Positions 20,155 through 32,452 of a stretch of 64,000 nucleotides of DNA are shown in pieces. This DNA is from Aspidapion aeneum. Its lineage: Eukaryota > Arthropoda > Insecta > Coleoptera > Brentidae. The stretch is from positions 1 to 64,000 of the forward strand of contig CAUYVT010000050.1 of NCBI GenBank assembly GCA_963576565.1, read 5' to 3'. The position numbers and the translations under genes are program-made. Positions within the stretch are counted from its first letter, which is position 1. Each line of letters starts with the position of its first letter. The notes under the pieces are model-generated. The model was not told the origin of the DNA, ran no database searches, and saw nothing but the letters and a program-made list of their open reading frames with translations.

Positions 20155-20276
20155 AGACATACAGACATACAGACATACAGACATACAGACATACAGACAT
20201 ACAGACATACAGACATACAGACATACAGACATACAGACATACAGACATACAGACATACAGACATACAGACATACAG
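20155..20276 (+). repeat. Embedded 8-bp sub-array (CAGACATA)n
   Basis: About 15 uninterrupted copies of the 8-bp unit inside the 12-bp array, followed by a CAGATAGACATA landmark at 20302-20313. The same arrangement, tract then CAGATAGACATA, recurs at 34414-34568, which supports a shared origin of the two regions. Confidence 0.9.
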
Positions 20277-23200
20277 ACAGACAGACATACAGACAGACAT
20301 ACAGATAGACATACAGACAGACATACAGACAGACATACAGACAGACATACAGACAGACATACAGACAGACATACAGACAGACAGACATACAGACAGACAG
20401 ACAGACAGACATACAGACAGACATACAGACAGACATACAGACAGACATACAGACATACAGACAGACAGACATACAGACAGACATACAGACAGACATACAG
20501 ACAGACATACAGACAGACATAAAGACAGACATAAAGACAGACATACAGACAGACATACAGACAGACATACAGACAGACATACAGACAGACATACAGACAG
20601 ACATACAGACAGACATACAGACAGACATACAGACAGACATACAGACAGACATACAGACAGACATACAGACAGACATACAGACAGACATACAGACAGACAT
20701 ACAGACAGACATACAGACAGACATACAGACAGACATACAGACAGACATACAGACAGACATACAGACAGACATACAGACAGACATACAGACAGACATACAG
20801 ACAGACATACAGACAGACATACAGACAGACATACAGACAGACATACAGACAGACATACAGACAGACATACAGACAGACATACAGACAGACATACAGACAG
20901 ACATACAGACAGACATACAGACAGACATACAGACAGACATACAGACAGACATACAGACAGACATACAGACAGACATACAGACAGACATACAGACAGACAT
21001 ACAGACAGACATACAGACAGACATACAGACAGACATACAGACAGACATACAGACAGACATACAGACAGACATACAGACAGACATACAGACAGACATACAG
21101 ACAGACATACAGACAGACATACAGACAGACATACAGACATACAGACAGACATACAAACAGACAGACATACAGACAGACATACAGACAGACATACAGACAG
21201 ACATACAGACAGACATACAGACAGACATACAGACAGACATACAGACAGACATACAGACAGACATACAGACAGACATACAGACAGACATACAGACAGACAT
21301 ACAGACAGACATACAGACAGACATACAGACAGACATACAGACAGACATACAGACAGACATACAGACAGACATACAGACAGACATACAGACAGACATACAG
21401 ACAGACATACAGACAGACATACAGACAGACATACAGACAGACATACAGACAGACATACAGACAGACATACAGACAGACATACAGACAGACATACAGACAG
21501 ACATACAGACAGACATACAGACAGACATACAGACAGACATACAGACAGACATACAGACAGACATACAGACAGACATACAGACAGACATACAGACAGACAT
21601 ACAGACAGACATACAGACAGACATACAGACAGACATACAGACAGACATACAGACAGACATACAGACAGACATACAGACAGACATACAGACAGACATACAG
21701 ACAGACATACAGACAGACATACAGACAGACATACAGACAGACAGACATACAGACAGACATACAGACAGACATACAGACAGACATACAGACAGACATACAG
21801 ACAGACATACAGACAGACATACAGACAGACATACAGACAGACATACAGACAGACATACAGACAGACATACAGACAGACATACAGACAGACATACAGACAG
21901 ACATACAGACAGACATACAGACAGACATACAGACAGACATACAGACAGACAGACATACAGACAGACATACAGACAGACATACAGACAGACATACAGACAG
22001 ACATACAGACAGACATACAGACAGACATACAGACAGACATACAGACAGACATACAGACAGACATACAGACAGACATACAGACAGACATACAGACAGACAT
22101 ACAGACAGACATACAGACAGACATACAGACAGACATACAGACAGACATACAGACAGACATACAGACAGACATACAGACAGACATACAGACAGACATACAG
22201 ACAGACATACAGACAGACATACAGACAGACATACAGACAGACATACAGACAGACATACAGACAGACATACAGACAGACAGACAGACATACAGACAGACAT
22301 ACAGACAGACATACAGACAGACATACAGACAGACATACAGACAGACATACAGACAGACATACAGACAAACATACAGACAGACATACAGACAGACATACAG
22401 ACAGACATACAGACAGACATACAGACAGACATACAGACAGACATACAGACAGACATACAGACAGACATACAGACAGACATACAGACAGACATACAGACAG
22501 ACATACAGACAGACATACAGACAGACATACAGACAGACATACAGACAGACATACAGACAGACATACAGACAGACATACAGACAGACATACAGACAGACAT
22601 ACAGACAGACATACAGACAGACATACAGACAGACATACAGACAGACATACAGACAGACATACAGACAGACATACAGACAGACATACAGACAGACATACAG
22701 ACAGACATACAGACAGACATACAGACAGACATACAGACAGACATACAGACAGACATACAGACAGACATACAGACAGACATACAGACAGACATACAGACAG
22801 ACATACAGACAGACATACAGACAGACATACAGACAGACATACAGACAGACATACAGACAGACATACAGACAGACATACAGACAGACATACAGACAGACAT
22901 ACAGACAGACATACAGACAGACATACAGACAGACATACAGACAGACATACAGACAGACATACAGACAGACATACAGACAGACATACAGACAGACATACAG
23001 ACAGACATACAGACAGACATACAGACAGACATACAGACAGACATACAGACAGACATACAGACAGACATACAGACAGACATACAGACAGACATACAGACAG
23101 ACATACAGACAGACATACAGACAGACATACAGACAGACATACAGACAGACATACAGACAGACATACAGACAGACATACAGACAGACATACAGACAGACAT

Positions 23201-25421
23201 ACAGACAGACATACAGACAGACATACAGACAGACATACAGACAGACATACAGACAGACATACAGACAGACATACAGACAGACATACAGACAGACATACAG
23301 ACAGACATACAGACAGACATACAGACAGACATACAGACAGACATACAGACAGACATACAGACAGACATACAGACAGACATACAGACAGACATACAGACAG
23401 ACATACAGACAGACATACAGACAGACATACAGACAGACATACAGACAGACATACAGACAGACATACAGACAGACATACAGACAGACATACAGACAGACAT
23501 ACAGACAGACATACAGACAGACATACAGACAGACATACAGACAGACATACAGACAGACATACAGACAGAAATACAGACAGACAGACATACAGACAGACAT
23601 ACAGACAGACATACAGACAGACATACAGACAGACATACAGACAGACATACAGACAGACATACAGACAGACATACAGACAGACATACAGACAGACATACAG
23701 ACAGACATACAGACAGACAGACATACAGACAGACATACAGACAGACATACAGACAGACATACAGACAGACATACAGACAGACATACAGACAGACATACAG
23801 ACAGACATACAGACAGACATACAGACAGACATACAGACAGACATACAGACAGACATACAGACAGACATACAGACAGACATACAGACAGACATACAGACAG
23901 ACATACAGACAGACATACAGACAGACATACAGACAGACATACAGACAGACATACAGACAGACATACAGACAGACATACAGACAGACATACAGACAGACAT
24001 ACAGACAGACATACAGACAGACATACAGACAGACATACAGACAGACATACAGACAGACATACAGACAGACATACAGACAGACATACAGACAGACATACAG
24101 ACAGACATACAGACAGACATACAGACAGACATACAGACAGACATACAGACAGACATACAGACAGACATACAGACAGACATACAGACAGACATACAGACAG
24201 ACATACAGACATAAAGACATACAGACAGACATACAGACAGACATACAGACAGACATACAGACAGACATACAGACAGACATACAGACAGACATACAGACAG
24301 ACATACAGACAGACATACAGACAGACATACAGACATACAGACATACAGACATACAGACATACAGACATACAGACATACAGACAGACATACAGACAGACAT
24401 ACAGACAGACATACAGACAGACATACAGACAGACATACAGACAGACATACAGACAGACATACAGACAGACATACAGACAGACATACAGACAGACATACAG
24501 ACAGACATACAGACAGACATACAGACAGACATACAGACAGACATACAGACAGACATACAGACAGACATACAGACAGACATACAGACAGACATACAGACAG
24601 ACATACAGACAGACATACAGACAGACATACAGACAGACATACAGACAGACATACAGACAGACATACAGACAGACATACAGACAGACATACAGACAGACAT
24701 ACAGACAGACATACAGACAGACATACAGACAGACATACAGACAGACATACAGACAGACATACAGACAGACATACAGACAGACATACAGACAGACATACAG
24801 ACAGACATACAGACAGACATACAGACAGACATACAGACAGACATACAGACAGACATACAGACAGACAGACATACAGACAGACATACAGACAGACATACAG
24901 ACAGACATACAGACAGACATACAGACAGACATACAGACAGACATAAAGACAGACATAAAGACAGACATACAGACAGACATACAGACAGACATACAGACAG
25001 ACATACAGACAGACATACAGACAGACAGACATACAGACAGACATACAGACAGACATACAGACAGACATACAGACAGACATACAGACAGACATACAGACAT
25101 ACAGACAGACATACAGACAGACATACAGACAGACATACAGACAGACATACAGACAGACATACAGACAGACATACAGACAGACATACAGACAGACATACAG
25201 ACAGACATACAGACAGACATACAGACAGACATACAGACAGACATACAGACAGACAGACATACAGACAGACATACAGACAGACATACAGACAGACATACAG
25301 ACAGACATACAGACAGACATACAGACAGACATACAGACAGACATACAGACAGACATACAGACAGACATACAGACAGACATACAGACAGACATACAGACAG
25401 ACATACAGACAGACATACAGA

Positions 25422-25426
25422 CAGAC
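25422..25426. repeat. Target-site duplication, left copy (CAGAC)
   Basis: CAGAC abuts the left LTR and is repeated directly at 33186-33190 after the right LTR. In a CAGA-rich array a 5-bp match could be chance. However, removing the element plus one CAGAC copy rejoins the array in perfect 12-bp phase, and the flanks disagree at the next base, so five is the length the sequence supports. BEL/Pao elements commonly make 4-6 bp duplications. Confidence 0.85.
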
Positions 25427-26136
25427 TGGGGCTCCCTGGTGGTCCAGATAGGAGAGTTGTCTGGAATTTAACGGTGTCAGATGTGGACTGTAATTTTAAG
25501 GGAATAAGGTCATAGGCTAAGCTGGTACAAGGGATTCTGAAATGGTCTAGTTTACCTTCTAGGTTAGTGTAGCAATAAACAAATGTATGTAAGGTAAAAA
25601 TAATGCATTTTCACTTACCATTTTTATACAGGAAGTGGAACTCATGGGAGGACGCGCTGTTAAACCTTAGTTTTTGCACCCCACATTCCTGTGGTAGGAG
25701 AGTAGCTAACACGCGTGTGTTATCGTTCGAAGGCGAAACGGTTCTCTCTGGTCCGGCAGCAGGTATCGCTGCTGCGTTCATTCTCCCACATGTCGCCCAG
25801 TGGCGTCGTTAATCCATAGGCGTAGGAGAAAAGGGAATAAGTAGGAGGGAATGAGATTACGAAGGTCCATATTAAAGGAACTAGGAACCTTAGTAATTCA
25901 AAATGCATTTTATGTAAAGTAAATTGATTATAGCAAATTGTAATATTTGCCTTTAAAACCGCGGGAGTTTCAAATGCAAATAACCCAGTAATTTTAAGTA
26001 CTTAATTAGTTAATTAATACTAAATAAACAAAAAATAGAAAATGCTCTAGTAAATCACCTAATTCCCTAATTCGAACCAATTTGGTAAATTATAGTAAAA
26101 AGAACATATTTACAAAAAGGAAGGCGGGACGAACCA
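25427..26136 (-). repeat. BEL/Pao 3' LTR
   Basis: 710 bp, reading TGGTTCGTCC to GGGAGCCCCA on the element strand. It is paired with 32476-33185. Small open frames inside it (for example 25603-25812) occur identically in both LTRs and have no recognisable domain, so they are treated as non-coding. Confidence 0.96.
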
Positions 26137-26150
26137 TTTCCCACCCCCCT
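26137..26150 (-). promoter_or_regulatory. Polypurine tract of the BEL/Pao element
   Basis: On the element strand this reads AGGGGGGTGGGAAA and lies immediately before the 3' LTR. That is the position and composition expected for the RNase-H-resistant primer of plus-strand DNA synthesis. Confidence 0.85.
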
Positions 26151-26178
26151 GAGAATGCCCAGGGGCATTTCAGAGAGT

Positions 26179-29100
26179 TTAATTTGTAGGCAGGGCGCAT
26201 AGTTTTACCAAAGGCCGTTTGTAGGTACCTTTAGTAGTCTTTACAATAGCAACCCGTGGAACATTATCAGAACCTTTAATAAGGTCTTCAATGCGGCCTA
26301 GGGGCCAATCCAATGGAGTGGAATTTTCATCTTTGATCAGTACCATAGTACCAATATCAATGGAAGCAAGAGGTTGGTGCCATTTGGCTCGCTGTTGCAA
26401 AGTGTGCAAATATTCGCGATGCCAGCGAATCCAAAAATCGCGGTGCATTCTTTGCAACAGTTGCCACCTGGACAGCCTGTTTAACGCAATATCGCAGTAG
26501 TTTGGATCGGGTATTGTACCTGGAGGCCTCAAATTTAAAAAATTATTAGGAGTCAAGACCGCCAGATCAGTAGGATCGGTGCTTAAGGCACATAAAGGAC
26601 GTGAGTTCATTATGGCTTCAACTTGGGTTAAAACCGTATTTAATTCCTCATAGGTGAGTATTTGATTTCCAACTACCCTGTGAAGATGAGTCTTTAAAGA
26701 TTTAATGTTTGATTCCCAAATGCCTCCCATGTGGGGAGCAGCAGGTGGGTTAAAAGACCAAACTATACCTTCCCCCTTCACGCAATCAGAAAAAATTTGT
26801 CGCAAGTATTTTTCAGAGGCCACGAAGTTGGTCCCGCAGTCTGAAGAGATCTTTGAGCATAGTCCTCTTCTAGCTATGAAGCGGCGCAGAGCAGCCAGAA
26901 AGGCTTCTGATGTCATATCAGAGACTAACTCTAAATGCACGGCTTTAACAGCGCAACAGATAAATAAACAGACATATGCTTTCATGGTTTTTGCACCTCT
27001 GGTCCGACCAAGAGTAATCGTGAACGGACCACAAAAATCTATACCTACATTTTCGAACACCTTTGCTTCGGAAACTCTAAATTTCGGTAGGTTACCCATA
27101 GGGGGTTGAAGGGAGTTAGGTTTAGTTTTCCAGCAAGTATGGCAAGAACTTAAAACTTTTCTCACTACCTTTTTCGCAGACAATACCCAGAAGTTTTGCA
27201 TTAGTAAAAAAGTTGTGGTCTGTATACCACAATGAAGATTGCTGCGATGCAAATCTAAAATCAGTAATTCAGTGAATTTTGCACTAGAAGGCAAAAGAAT
27301 TGGAAATTTTTTATCGTATGATAAATTTGAATGGCATAAACGGCCTCCAACACGAAGCAAATCGTAGCTTTCATTATGCAAAAATGGACATAATTTTTGA
27401 AAAGCTTTTGGAAGCTGTTTCTTATCTTTTAGTAATTCAATTTCTTTTTGGAAAGAAAAAGATTGTACGCATTTCGAAATAAAAAGTAAGCTTTTGTAGT
27501 AATCCTGATTTGTAAGGTAATCAGTAGCAAAATTGTATGAGGGATTTTTAAACTTTTGTAACCCTCGCAAAAAGTAAGCAACTATTCTCTTAATTTTAAA
27601 AAGAGAACTGTATTTTTCAAACAAGTTGTTTACATAATATTCAACTGTTTGTTCGCAAGTAAAAACGTTAAAAATATTTTTTCGCTGTTCTTCCAAAACT
27701 GCATTCCCATCGTAAGTAACTGTCATAAAATCCCAAGTATTTGTAGGTTGGTTTAGAAAAGAAGGCCCTTCTAACCAAAAATAAAATCTTTGTAAATCAG
27801 AGGGATACATTTCCCTAGTACCGCAGTCAGCAGGATTTTGTTCAGTAGGAACATAATGCCAAAACTCAGGGCTAATTCTTCCTTGTATATAGGCAGTTCT
27901 ATTCGAAACAAATGTTTTAAATTTGTGAGGAGATCCCTGAATCCAAGATAAGGTCACTGTGCTATCAGTAAAAGCAAGAATTTTATCAAATTTAATTTTT
28001 TCCGAGAACGTTTCTAGTAAAAAATCCATTAATTTAGCCAACAAAACAGCTCCTAAAAGCTCTAGTCTTGGTAAAGTTAGTTTACGACGCAACGGTGCGA
28101 CTCTAGATTTACTACAAACAAAAAAAACTTTAATGTTTCCATCAGAATAAAAAATTCGAATATAAGCAACAGCACAATAGGCCCGTTCTGAACTATCGCA
28201 AAATCCTACTAGCTGGATTTGACTAGCATTAGGCAAAATTATTTGACGAGGAATTTTAACAGAATGCAAAAACTTTAATTCATTTTTAAATTTTTCCCAT
28301 TTAAAAACAATTTCCGGACTGACAGGGTCGTCCCAGTTTAAGTCTTCTGCCCAGCAGTATTGAACAATTAATTTTAAAATTAAAACTATTGGCGCCAAAA
28401 AAGACAGAGGGTCGTAAATGCGGGCCAAATTACTTAAAATTGTTCTTTTAGTGCATGTTTGGAGAGAACAGTCGAAAGTATAAAAAAATTCATCAGTATG
28501 AGGGTTCCAATTTAAACCGAGAATTTTCAAAGTTGAATTTTCAGCATCTAAATCGAGAGAAAGAGCCTTCATCGAAATGTGTGACTCAGGAAGATCGGAT
28601 AGTAACTCGGGACAATTGCTCGCCCATTTACGCAATTCGAATCCACCTCGGCTAAGTAGCTCGATTAATTGATTTTTCATCTCAGTGGCCTTAAAAAAGT
28701 CATCACTTCCCGAAATCACATCATCGACAAAAACTGCCTCCTCAATGATTTTTGAGGCAAGAGGAAGGTCCTCATGCTCTCTAGCAAGTTGCAGCAAAGT
28801 TCTGATAGCCAAAAAGGGGCTACAAGAGACCCCGAATAAAACTCTATTTATTTCGAAGTCTTGAATAGGCTGGTTAGGATCAAACCTCCAAACTATTCTT
28901 TGAAAATTAGTTTGACTAGGGTCAACTAAAATCATCCTGTACATTTGACGGATGTCGCAACAAAAGCAAAATTTATGCAAACGATAAAGTAATAAAATTT
29001 TTTGTAAGTCCCTTTGTAAAGGGGGCCCAGTATAAACAGCGTTGTTGAGCGAGATTTTGCCAGGGGCGTGCATGCTCGCATCAAAAACCACCCTCAGGGG

Positions 29101-31470
29101 GGTGCTAGTAGAATCTTTTTTAAACACCGCATGGTGTGCAATATAAAAATGATTTGAAATTTCGGTCGGCAAAGGTGCAGAAACCGGTTGCATATGATTA
29201 TTATCTAAATAATCTTGTAACACAGAGCTGTAGGCAGCATAAAAATCAGGGTTTTGTAGCAATTTCTTCTCAAGGGAGAAAAAACGACGTACGGCAATGG
29301 ATCGAGTGTCGCCAAAATCTGGAGCAGTAACTTTAAATGGTAAAGATACAATATATCTCCCCTCCTCATTTTTTGAGGTAGTTTTCAAAAAATAATTTTC
29401 GCAAAACTCATCTTCGGGGTCAATGGCCTTGACATTAGGTATGTCATCTATTTGCCAAAATCGTTGTAGATTTTTATCTAAATTGACAAAAGAATCGTTC
29501 ATTGACGTAGTAAAAAATGTTTTAATTTGATTTGTAGTTGAAGGTGAAAGTGAAAGATTGCCCATTATTCCCCAACCAAAAATAGTATTAATGCAGACGG
29601 GGTTGTTGGGTCCCGTAGACAAACGACCATCTAGCAAAATGTAAGGGTACACATCGCCGCCCAACAATAAATCAATTTTATCGCTTTTATTAAAGCCTGG
29701 GTCAGCTAGTTCTAAGTTGGCGAGAAAAGGAAAACTTTTAATCGAAAATGAGGAATGAGGTAAATCACTACAAATTTTATCGAGTATTATCGCATCAAAA
29801 TTAAAAACAAAATTATTATCACGCAAAGAGGATATATTGCAATTAATTCCAGATTTTGCCGAAGTTGTCATTCGATCTAAGCTTTGTAGAGTCATGGCGA
29901 TATTAAATTTAGGAAGGCCCAAACTATCAGCACATGACTTAGATATAAATGAAGATTGAGCACCAGAGTCACAGATGGCGCGCACTGTGTGCCAATTTTG
30001 AAAAACATCCTGTATTTGTATTAAAGCGGTACAGAGAAGTACTTCGCGATCATTTAAAGACATACCAGTAACAATGGTGTTAGTGGTTCTATTAAATTCG
30101 GTAGCCACGGGGCTCCTCGGGGGTTGCACTGCAGAAGTAGAGGGGCTACTCGCAGAACTAGGTGTAGAATTAATAGGAAAAAAATGTAAGAGACTGTGAT
30201 GAAATTGGCCACAATGTAAACATCTTTTTTCTGATTTGCATTGCTGGGGTAAATTATGCTTTGAGCCCAAACAGTTGACACACGCTTTATGTTGTTTAAC
30301 AATCTCAAAACGTTGCTGGGGAGTTTTCGCCAAAAAATGAGGACATCTGTATATTATATGATCGCCACTTTTACAGAGAAAACAAAATTTTTGAGGGTTT
30401 GGAGTATTATTTAAGCCACTTTGGCCATTTGGAGACTGGGAGGCATTTTTGGAGGCTCTCTGAGTATTAGCAAACAAAGCAGATCGATTTTGAAACTTTG
30501 CTTGATTTTTCTGACTTGAAATTGACAAATCTTTATTTTTTAAGTAATCTTGAGTTTGTTGTATTTGTTCCAACGCAATGCAATGGCTAGAAACAAAAGC
30601 ACGAATTTTATCATAAGAGGGGATCTCATTGGAGCAATAATTTTGCTCAAATGCCTTGCGCGTGGTTAGGTCCAACCTATCCAAGAGCATTTGTGCCATA
30701 ATATAATCCCAAAACTCCGTTTTAAAACCCATGACTTTTAAAGCACTTAAGTTTTTCGAAAAACAATCAAGCAAATTCCTCAAATTCGTAGCATTCTCTT
30801 TAGTAAGAGGAGAGAAGCCTTCAATTGCCTTCCAGTGAAGGTAAGCTTGTAATCGTTTATTTGTATACCTATCCACCAAGGTGTGGTAGGCATTTAAATA
30901 ATTTTCAGCAAGGATAGGAATGTCAGAAATGACATCCAGGGCAGGGCCCTTTAAATTAGAAAAAAGCAAATTGAATTTTTCAAAGTTTCCCAGCGACCTA
31001 TTATTGTGCACGGTAGCATTAAAGGCTTGCAAAAAGGTTGGAAACTCCTTAAATTCCCCTTGAAAAAGAGGTATTTTTATCCTAGGCAGTAAACCATGCT
31101 GGTCTGTGGAGGCACAGGGACTGCCCATGGGATTTATCGTACTGCTCAAAAGCCCTCCATCTTCAAAGGGTAGTTCGAAAAGTTCGTAAAATATAGTGGA
31201 AATCTCGTCACAGCGTTTGCAAAAGTCCATAGCCACTTTGTTTTCTACTACTAAGCGATCCTCATCAGAGGCTACCAACGTCAACAAAGTATTATGGTGC
31301 TTTTCAAAATCTTTTTTGATTTTTGACAATGTGCGAAATTTGACTTTAAAGCCGCTGTGATAGGCAGGGTCATTTTTTGCGAGGGTCGCGGATTCAATGA
31401 TCAAATTTAGCTGTGAAATCGCACTATAGCGCAAGGCTTTAGCCTTTAAAATTTTATCCGAACTAGACAT
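26179..31470 (-). CDS. BEL/Pao gag-pol polyprotein
   Basis: Single ORF of 1,763 residues, a usual length for the superfamily, with no internal stop or frameshift. The ATG at 31470 opens the only long frame. Visible in order: a gag region with a DUF1759-like stretch from about residue 128; zinc knuckles CX2CX4HX4C at 363-376, CX2CX4HX5C at 397-411 and CX2CX4HX3H at 417-429; retroviral-type aspartic protease with DSG at 501-503; reverse transcriptase with Asp839 and a FVDD motif (Asp916, Asp917); RNase H/A17 region with Asp1092 and Asp1169; integrase HHCC finger (His1408, His1413, Cys1443, Cys1446); integrase core Asp1478, Asp1544, Glu1586; and a DUF5641-like C-terminus from about 1660. All catalytic residues I can place are present. 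The expected products are capsid/nucleocapsid, protease, RT-RNase H and integrase, released by proteolysis. Transcription would start in the right-hand LTR. Confidence 0.96.
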   Translation of the reverse strand: MSSSDKILKAKALRYSAISQLNLIIESATLAKNDPAYHSGFKVKFRTLSKIKKDFEKHHNTLLTLVASDEDRLVVENKVAMDFCKRCDEISTIFYELFELPFEDGGLLSSTINPMGSPCASTDQHGLLPRIKIPLFQGEFKEFPTFLQAFNATVHNNRSLGNFEKFNLLFSNLKGPALDVISDIPILAENYLNAYHTLVDRYTNKRLQAYLHWKAIEGFSPLTKENATNLRNLLDCFSKNLSALKVMGFKTEFWDYIMAQMLLDRLDLTTRKAFEQNYCSNEIPSYDKIRAFVSSHCIALEQIQQTQDYLKNKDLSISSQKNQAKFQNRSALFANTQRASKNASQSPNGQSGLNNTPNPQKFCFLCKSGDHIIYRCPHFLAKTPQQRFEIVKQHKACVNCLGSKHNLPQQCKSEKRCLHCGQFHHSLLHFFPINSTPSSASSPSTSAVQPPRSPVATEFNRTTNTIVTGMSLNDREVLLCTALIQIQDVFQNWHTVRAICDSGAQSSFISKSCADSLGLPKFNIAMTLQSLDRMTTSAKSGINCNISSLRDNNFVFNFDAIILDKICSDLPHSSFSIKSFPFLANLELADPGFNKSDKIDLLLGGDVYPYILLDGRLSTGPNNPVCINTIFGWGIMGNLSLSPSTTNQIKTFFTTSMNDSFVNLDKNLQRFWQIDDIPNVKAIDPEDEFCENYFLKTTSKNEEGRYIVSLPFKVTAPDFGDTRSIAVRRFFSLEKKLLQNPDFYAAYSSVLQDYLDNNHMQPVSAPLPTEISNHFYIAHHAVFKKDSTSTPLRVVFDASMHAPGKISLNNAVYTGPPLQRDLQKILLLYRLHKFCFCCDIRQMYRMILVDPSQTNFQRIVWRFDPNQPIQDFEINRVLFGVSCSPFLAIRTLLQLAREHEDLPLASKIIEEAVFVDDVISGSDDFFKATEMKNQLIELLSRGGFELRKWASNCPELLSDLPESHISMKALSLDLDAENSTLKILGLNWNPHTDEFFYTFDCSLQTCTKRTILSNLARIYDPLSFLAPIVLILKLIVQYCWAEDLNWDDPVSPEIVFKWEKFKNELKFLHSVKIPRQIILPNASQIQLVGFCDSSERAYCAVAYIRIFYSDGNIKVFFVCSKSRVAPLRRKLTLPRLELLGAVLLAKLMDFLLETFSEKIKFDKILAFTDSTVTLSWIQGSPHKFKTFVSNRTAYIQGRISPEFWHYVPTEQNPADCGTREMYPSDLQRFYFWLEGPSFLNQPTNTWDFMTVTYDGNAVLEEQRKNIFNVFTCEQTVEYYVNNLFEKYSSLFKIKRIVAYFLRGLQKFKNPSYNFATDYLTNQDYYKSLLFISKCVQSFSFQKEIELLKDKKQLPKAFQKLCPFLHNESYDLLRVGGRLCHSNLSYDKKFPILLPSSAKFTELLILDLHRSNLHCGIQTTTFLLMQNFWVLSAKKVVRKVLSSCHTCWKTKPNSLQPPMGNLPKFRVSEAKVFENVGIDFCGPFTITLGRTRGAKTMKAYVCLFICCAVKAVHLELVSDMTSEAFLAALRRFIARRGLCSKISSDCGTNFVASEKYLRQIFSDCVKGEGIVWSFNPPAAPHMGGIWESNIKSLKTHLHRVVGNQILTYEELNTVLTQVEAIMNSRPLCALSTDPTDLAVLTPNNFLNLRPPGTIPDPNYCDIALNRLSRWQLLQRMHRDFWIRWHREYLHTLQQRAKWHQPLASIDIGTMVLIKDENSTPLDWPLGRIEDLIKGSDNVPRVAIVKTTKGTYKRPLVKLCALPTN

Positions 31471-31829
31471 GATTTAAAAAAAAATCCAAAAAATAATTGA
31501 CAAAAATTAGGTAAACTGAAAAAAAAATCAAAATTTGGACACCCTGTATAAATGTTAATGTCCTACGTTTAATTACAATAATCAAACTATAAGCGCACAA
31601 AAGTAAAGAAAATACCCGATGCAAACTAATGATAACAAAAAAACTTGTGTATAAGTTTTTTTATCTTCGCCTCGCGAATTCAAATAAGTAGGTACCTACT
31701 TTTAAAAATAAATACCTACAAATCAAAAGCATTTAATTTGGTAAAACTATTTATCTGCCTTTACACGAAAACAAATTCTCAAGTTAAGAATTAAATTTCC
31801 TTCAAAATTTATTATGCACGCAAAAAATG

Positions 31830-32070
31830 GATACAATCATAGCCATTTGCAGACAGATATTATAATAGTAAATTAGAAATAGATATATTCATAGCAATTT
31901 TTACGCAAAAACGAATATAGTAAAGCATCCGCAATCGGATATAGTCATAGCAATTTGCAATAAGCAAAAATGAATATGGCAATTTGGAGATTTTTTTTCG
32001 AGCAAATTGGATATAATTATAGCAATCCACAAATGTGAAGGCACAACGGCTAAAATAATAGCACTTTGCA
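31830..32070 (+). repeat. Dispersed degenerate motif cluster in the retrotransposon leader
   Basis: On the plus strand, a motif close to GATATAnTCATAGCAATTT recurs at 31830-31851, 31882-31900, 31938-31959 and 32010-32030, with weaker copies at 31972-31985 and 32051-32070. Spacing is irregular (about 40-70 bp). The copies are diverged but the ATAGCAATTT core is clear. Function is unknown. Clustered protein-binding sites, as in the insulator of the gypsy leader, are an analogy only. Confidence 0.6.
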
Positions 32071-32316
32071 GACACTATTTTAAACTATTTCCAGTGACAA
32101 ACAAAAAAACACCCAAATTCCATACGGTTTTTTTTTTACAAAAAAGAAACGAAAAAACTTGATTTATTCGAAACAAAAAAAAGCATAGTAGTTTACAGAT
32201 TTTATCTGTGTTTGGTTTTTCGCATGAAAAGGCTAAATTTATTGGTAAAAATATTTAATTTTTACACAAAAAAAATCGCAAAATGTATTTTAGAAACCTA
32301 GGGGTTTTCTAAAGTA

Positions 32317-32416
32317 GGCATGTAAGAAAAACAAGGGTTTTTCTTGCATTTGAAACCAGTAAAAAAGGCATTTAGGAAAAACAAGGGTTTTTCTTGCATT
32401 TGAAACCAGTAAAAAA
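32317..32416 (+). repeat. 50-bp tandem duplication in the leader
   Basis: Two head-to-tail copies of a 50-bp unit (32317-32366 and 32367-32416). Both contain AAAAACAAGGGTTTTTCTTG followed by CATTTGAAACCAGTAAAAAA. They differ at only a few bases. AAAAACAAGGGTTTTT can form a short hairpin in each copy. Confidence 0.85.
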
Positions 32417-32452
32417 AAAACTAACCTAAAAAGGCAAAAAAACGATTCCAGA

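Larger units (their letters stand above)
153..25426 (+). repeat. 12-bp satellite array (CAGACAGACATA)n, left segment
   Basis: About 25.3 kb of a 12-bp unit made of three tetramers, CAGA CAGA CATA; every second base on the plus strand is A. The unit lacks stop codons in all frames, so huge open frames result that are not genes. Sparse variants act as landmarks: CATAAAGACATA at 4762, 9472, 17741 and 24210; CATATAGAC at 4311, 5702 and 19209; CATAAAG doublets near 6914, 18509, 20518 and 24942. Extra CAGA tetramers (CAGACAGACAGACATA) occur at many places. Short 8-bp-unit tracts are embedded near 4905-4940, 20155-20276 and 24328-24382. Phase-breaking 1-3 base indels cluster between about 9.4 and 16.8 kb. 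Confidence 0.97.
31471..32452 (-). other. Long untranslated leader of the BEL/Pao element
   Basis: About 980 bp between the primer site and the polyprotein start, very A/T rich and without a convincing ORF. It contains five or six diverged copies of a 20-22 bp motif (31830-32070) and a 50-bp tandem duplication (32317-32416), annotated separately. Such leaders can hold packaging or regulatory sites; nothing specific can be proven here. Confidence 0.75.

Noticed and set aside
6..25416. Very long open frames on both strands across the left array (up to 6,283 codons, repeating MSVC, CLYV, TYRQ, HTDR and similar)
   Set aside because: The 12-bp and 8-bp units contain no stop codon in any frame, so open frames are unavoidable. 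All frames are equally open and composition is pure repeat.
25603..25908. Small ORFs inside the LTRs (also at 32652-32957)
   Set aside because: Identical in both LTRs, overlapping on opposite strands, no domain; explained by LTR duplication.
26291..29330. Short plus-strand ORFs opposite the polyprotein
   Set aside because: Shadows of the long minus-strand coding frame with no recognisable domain.
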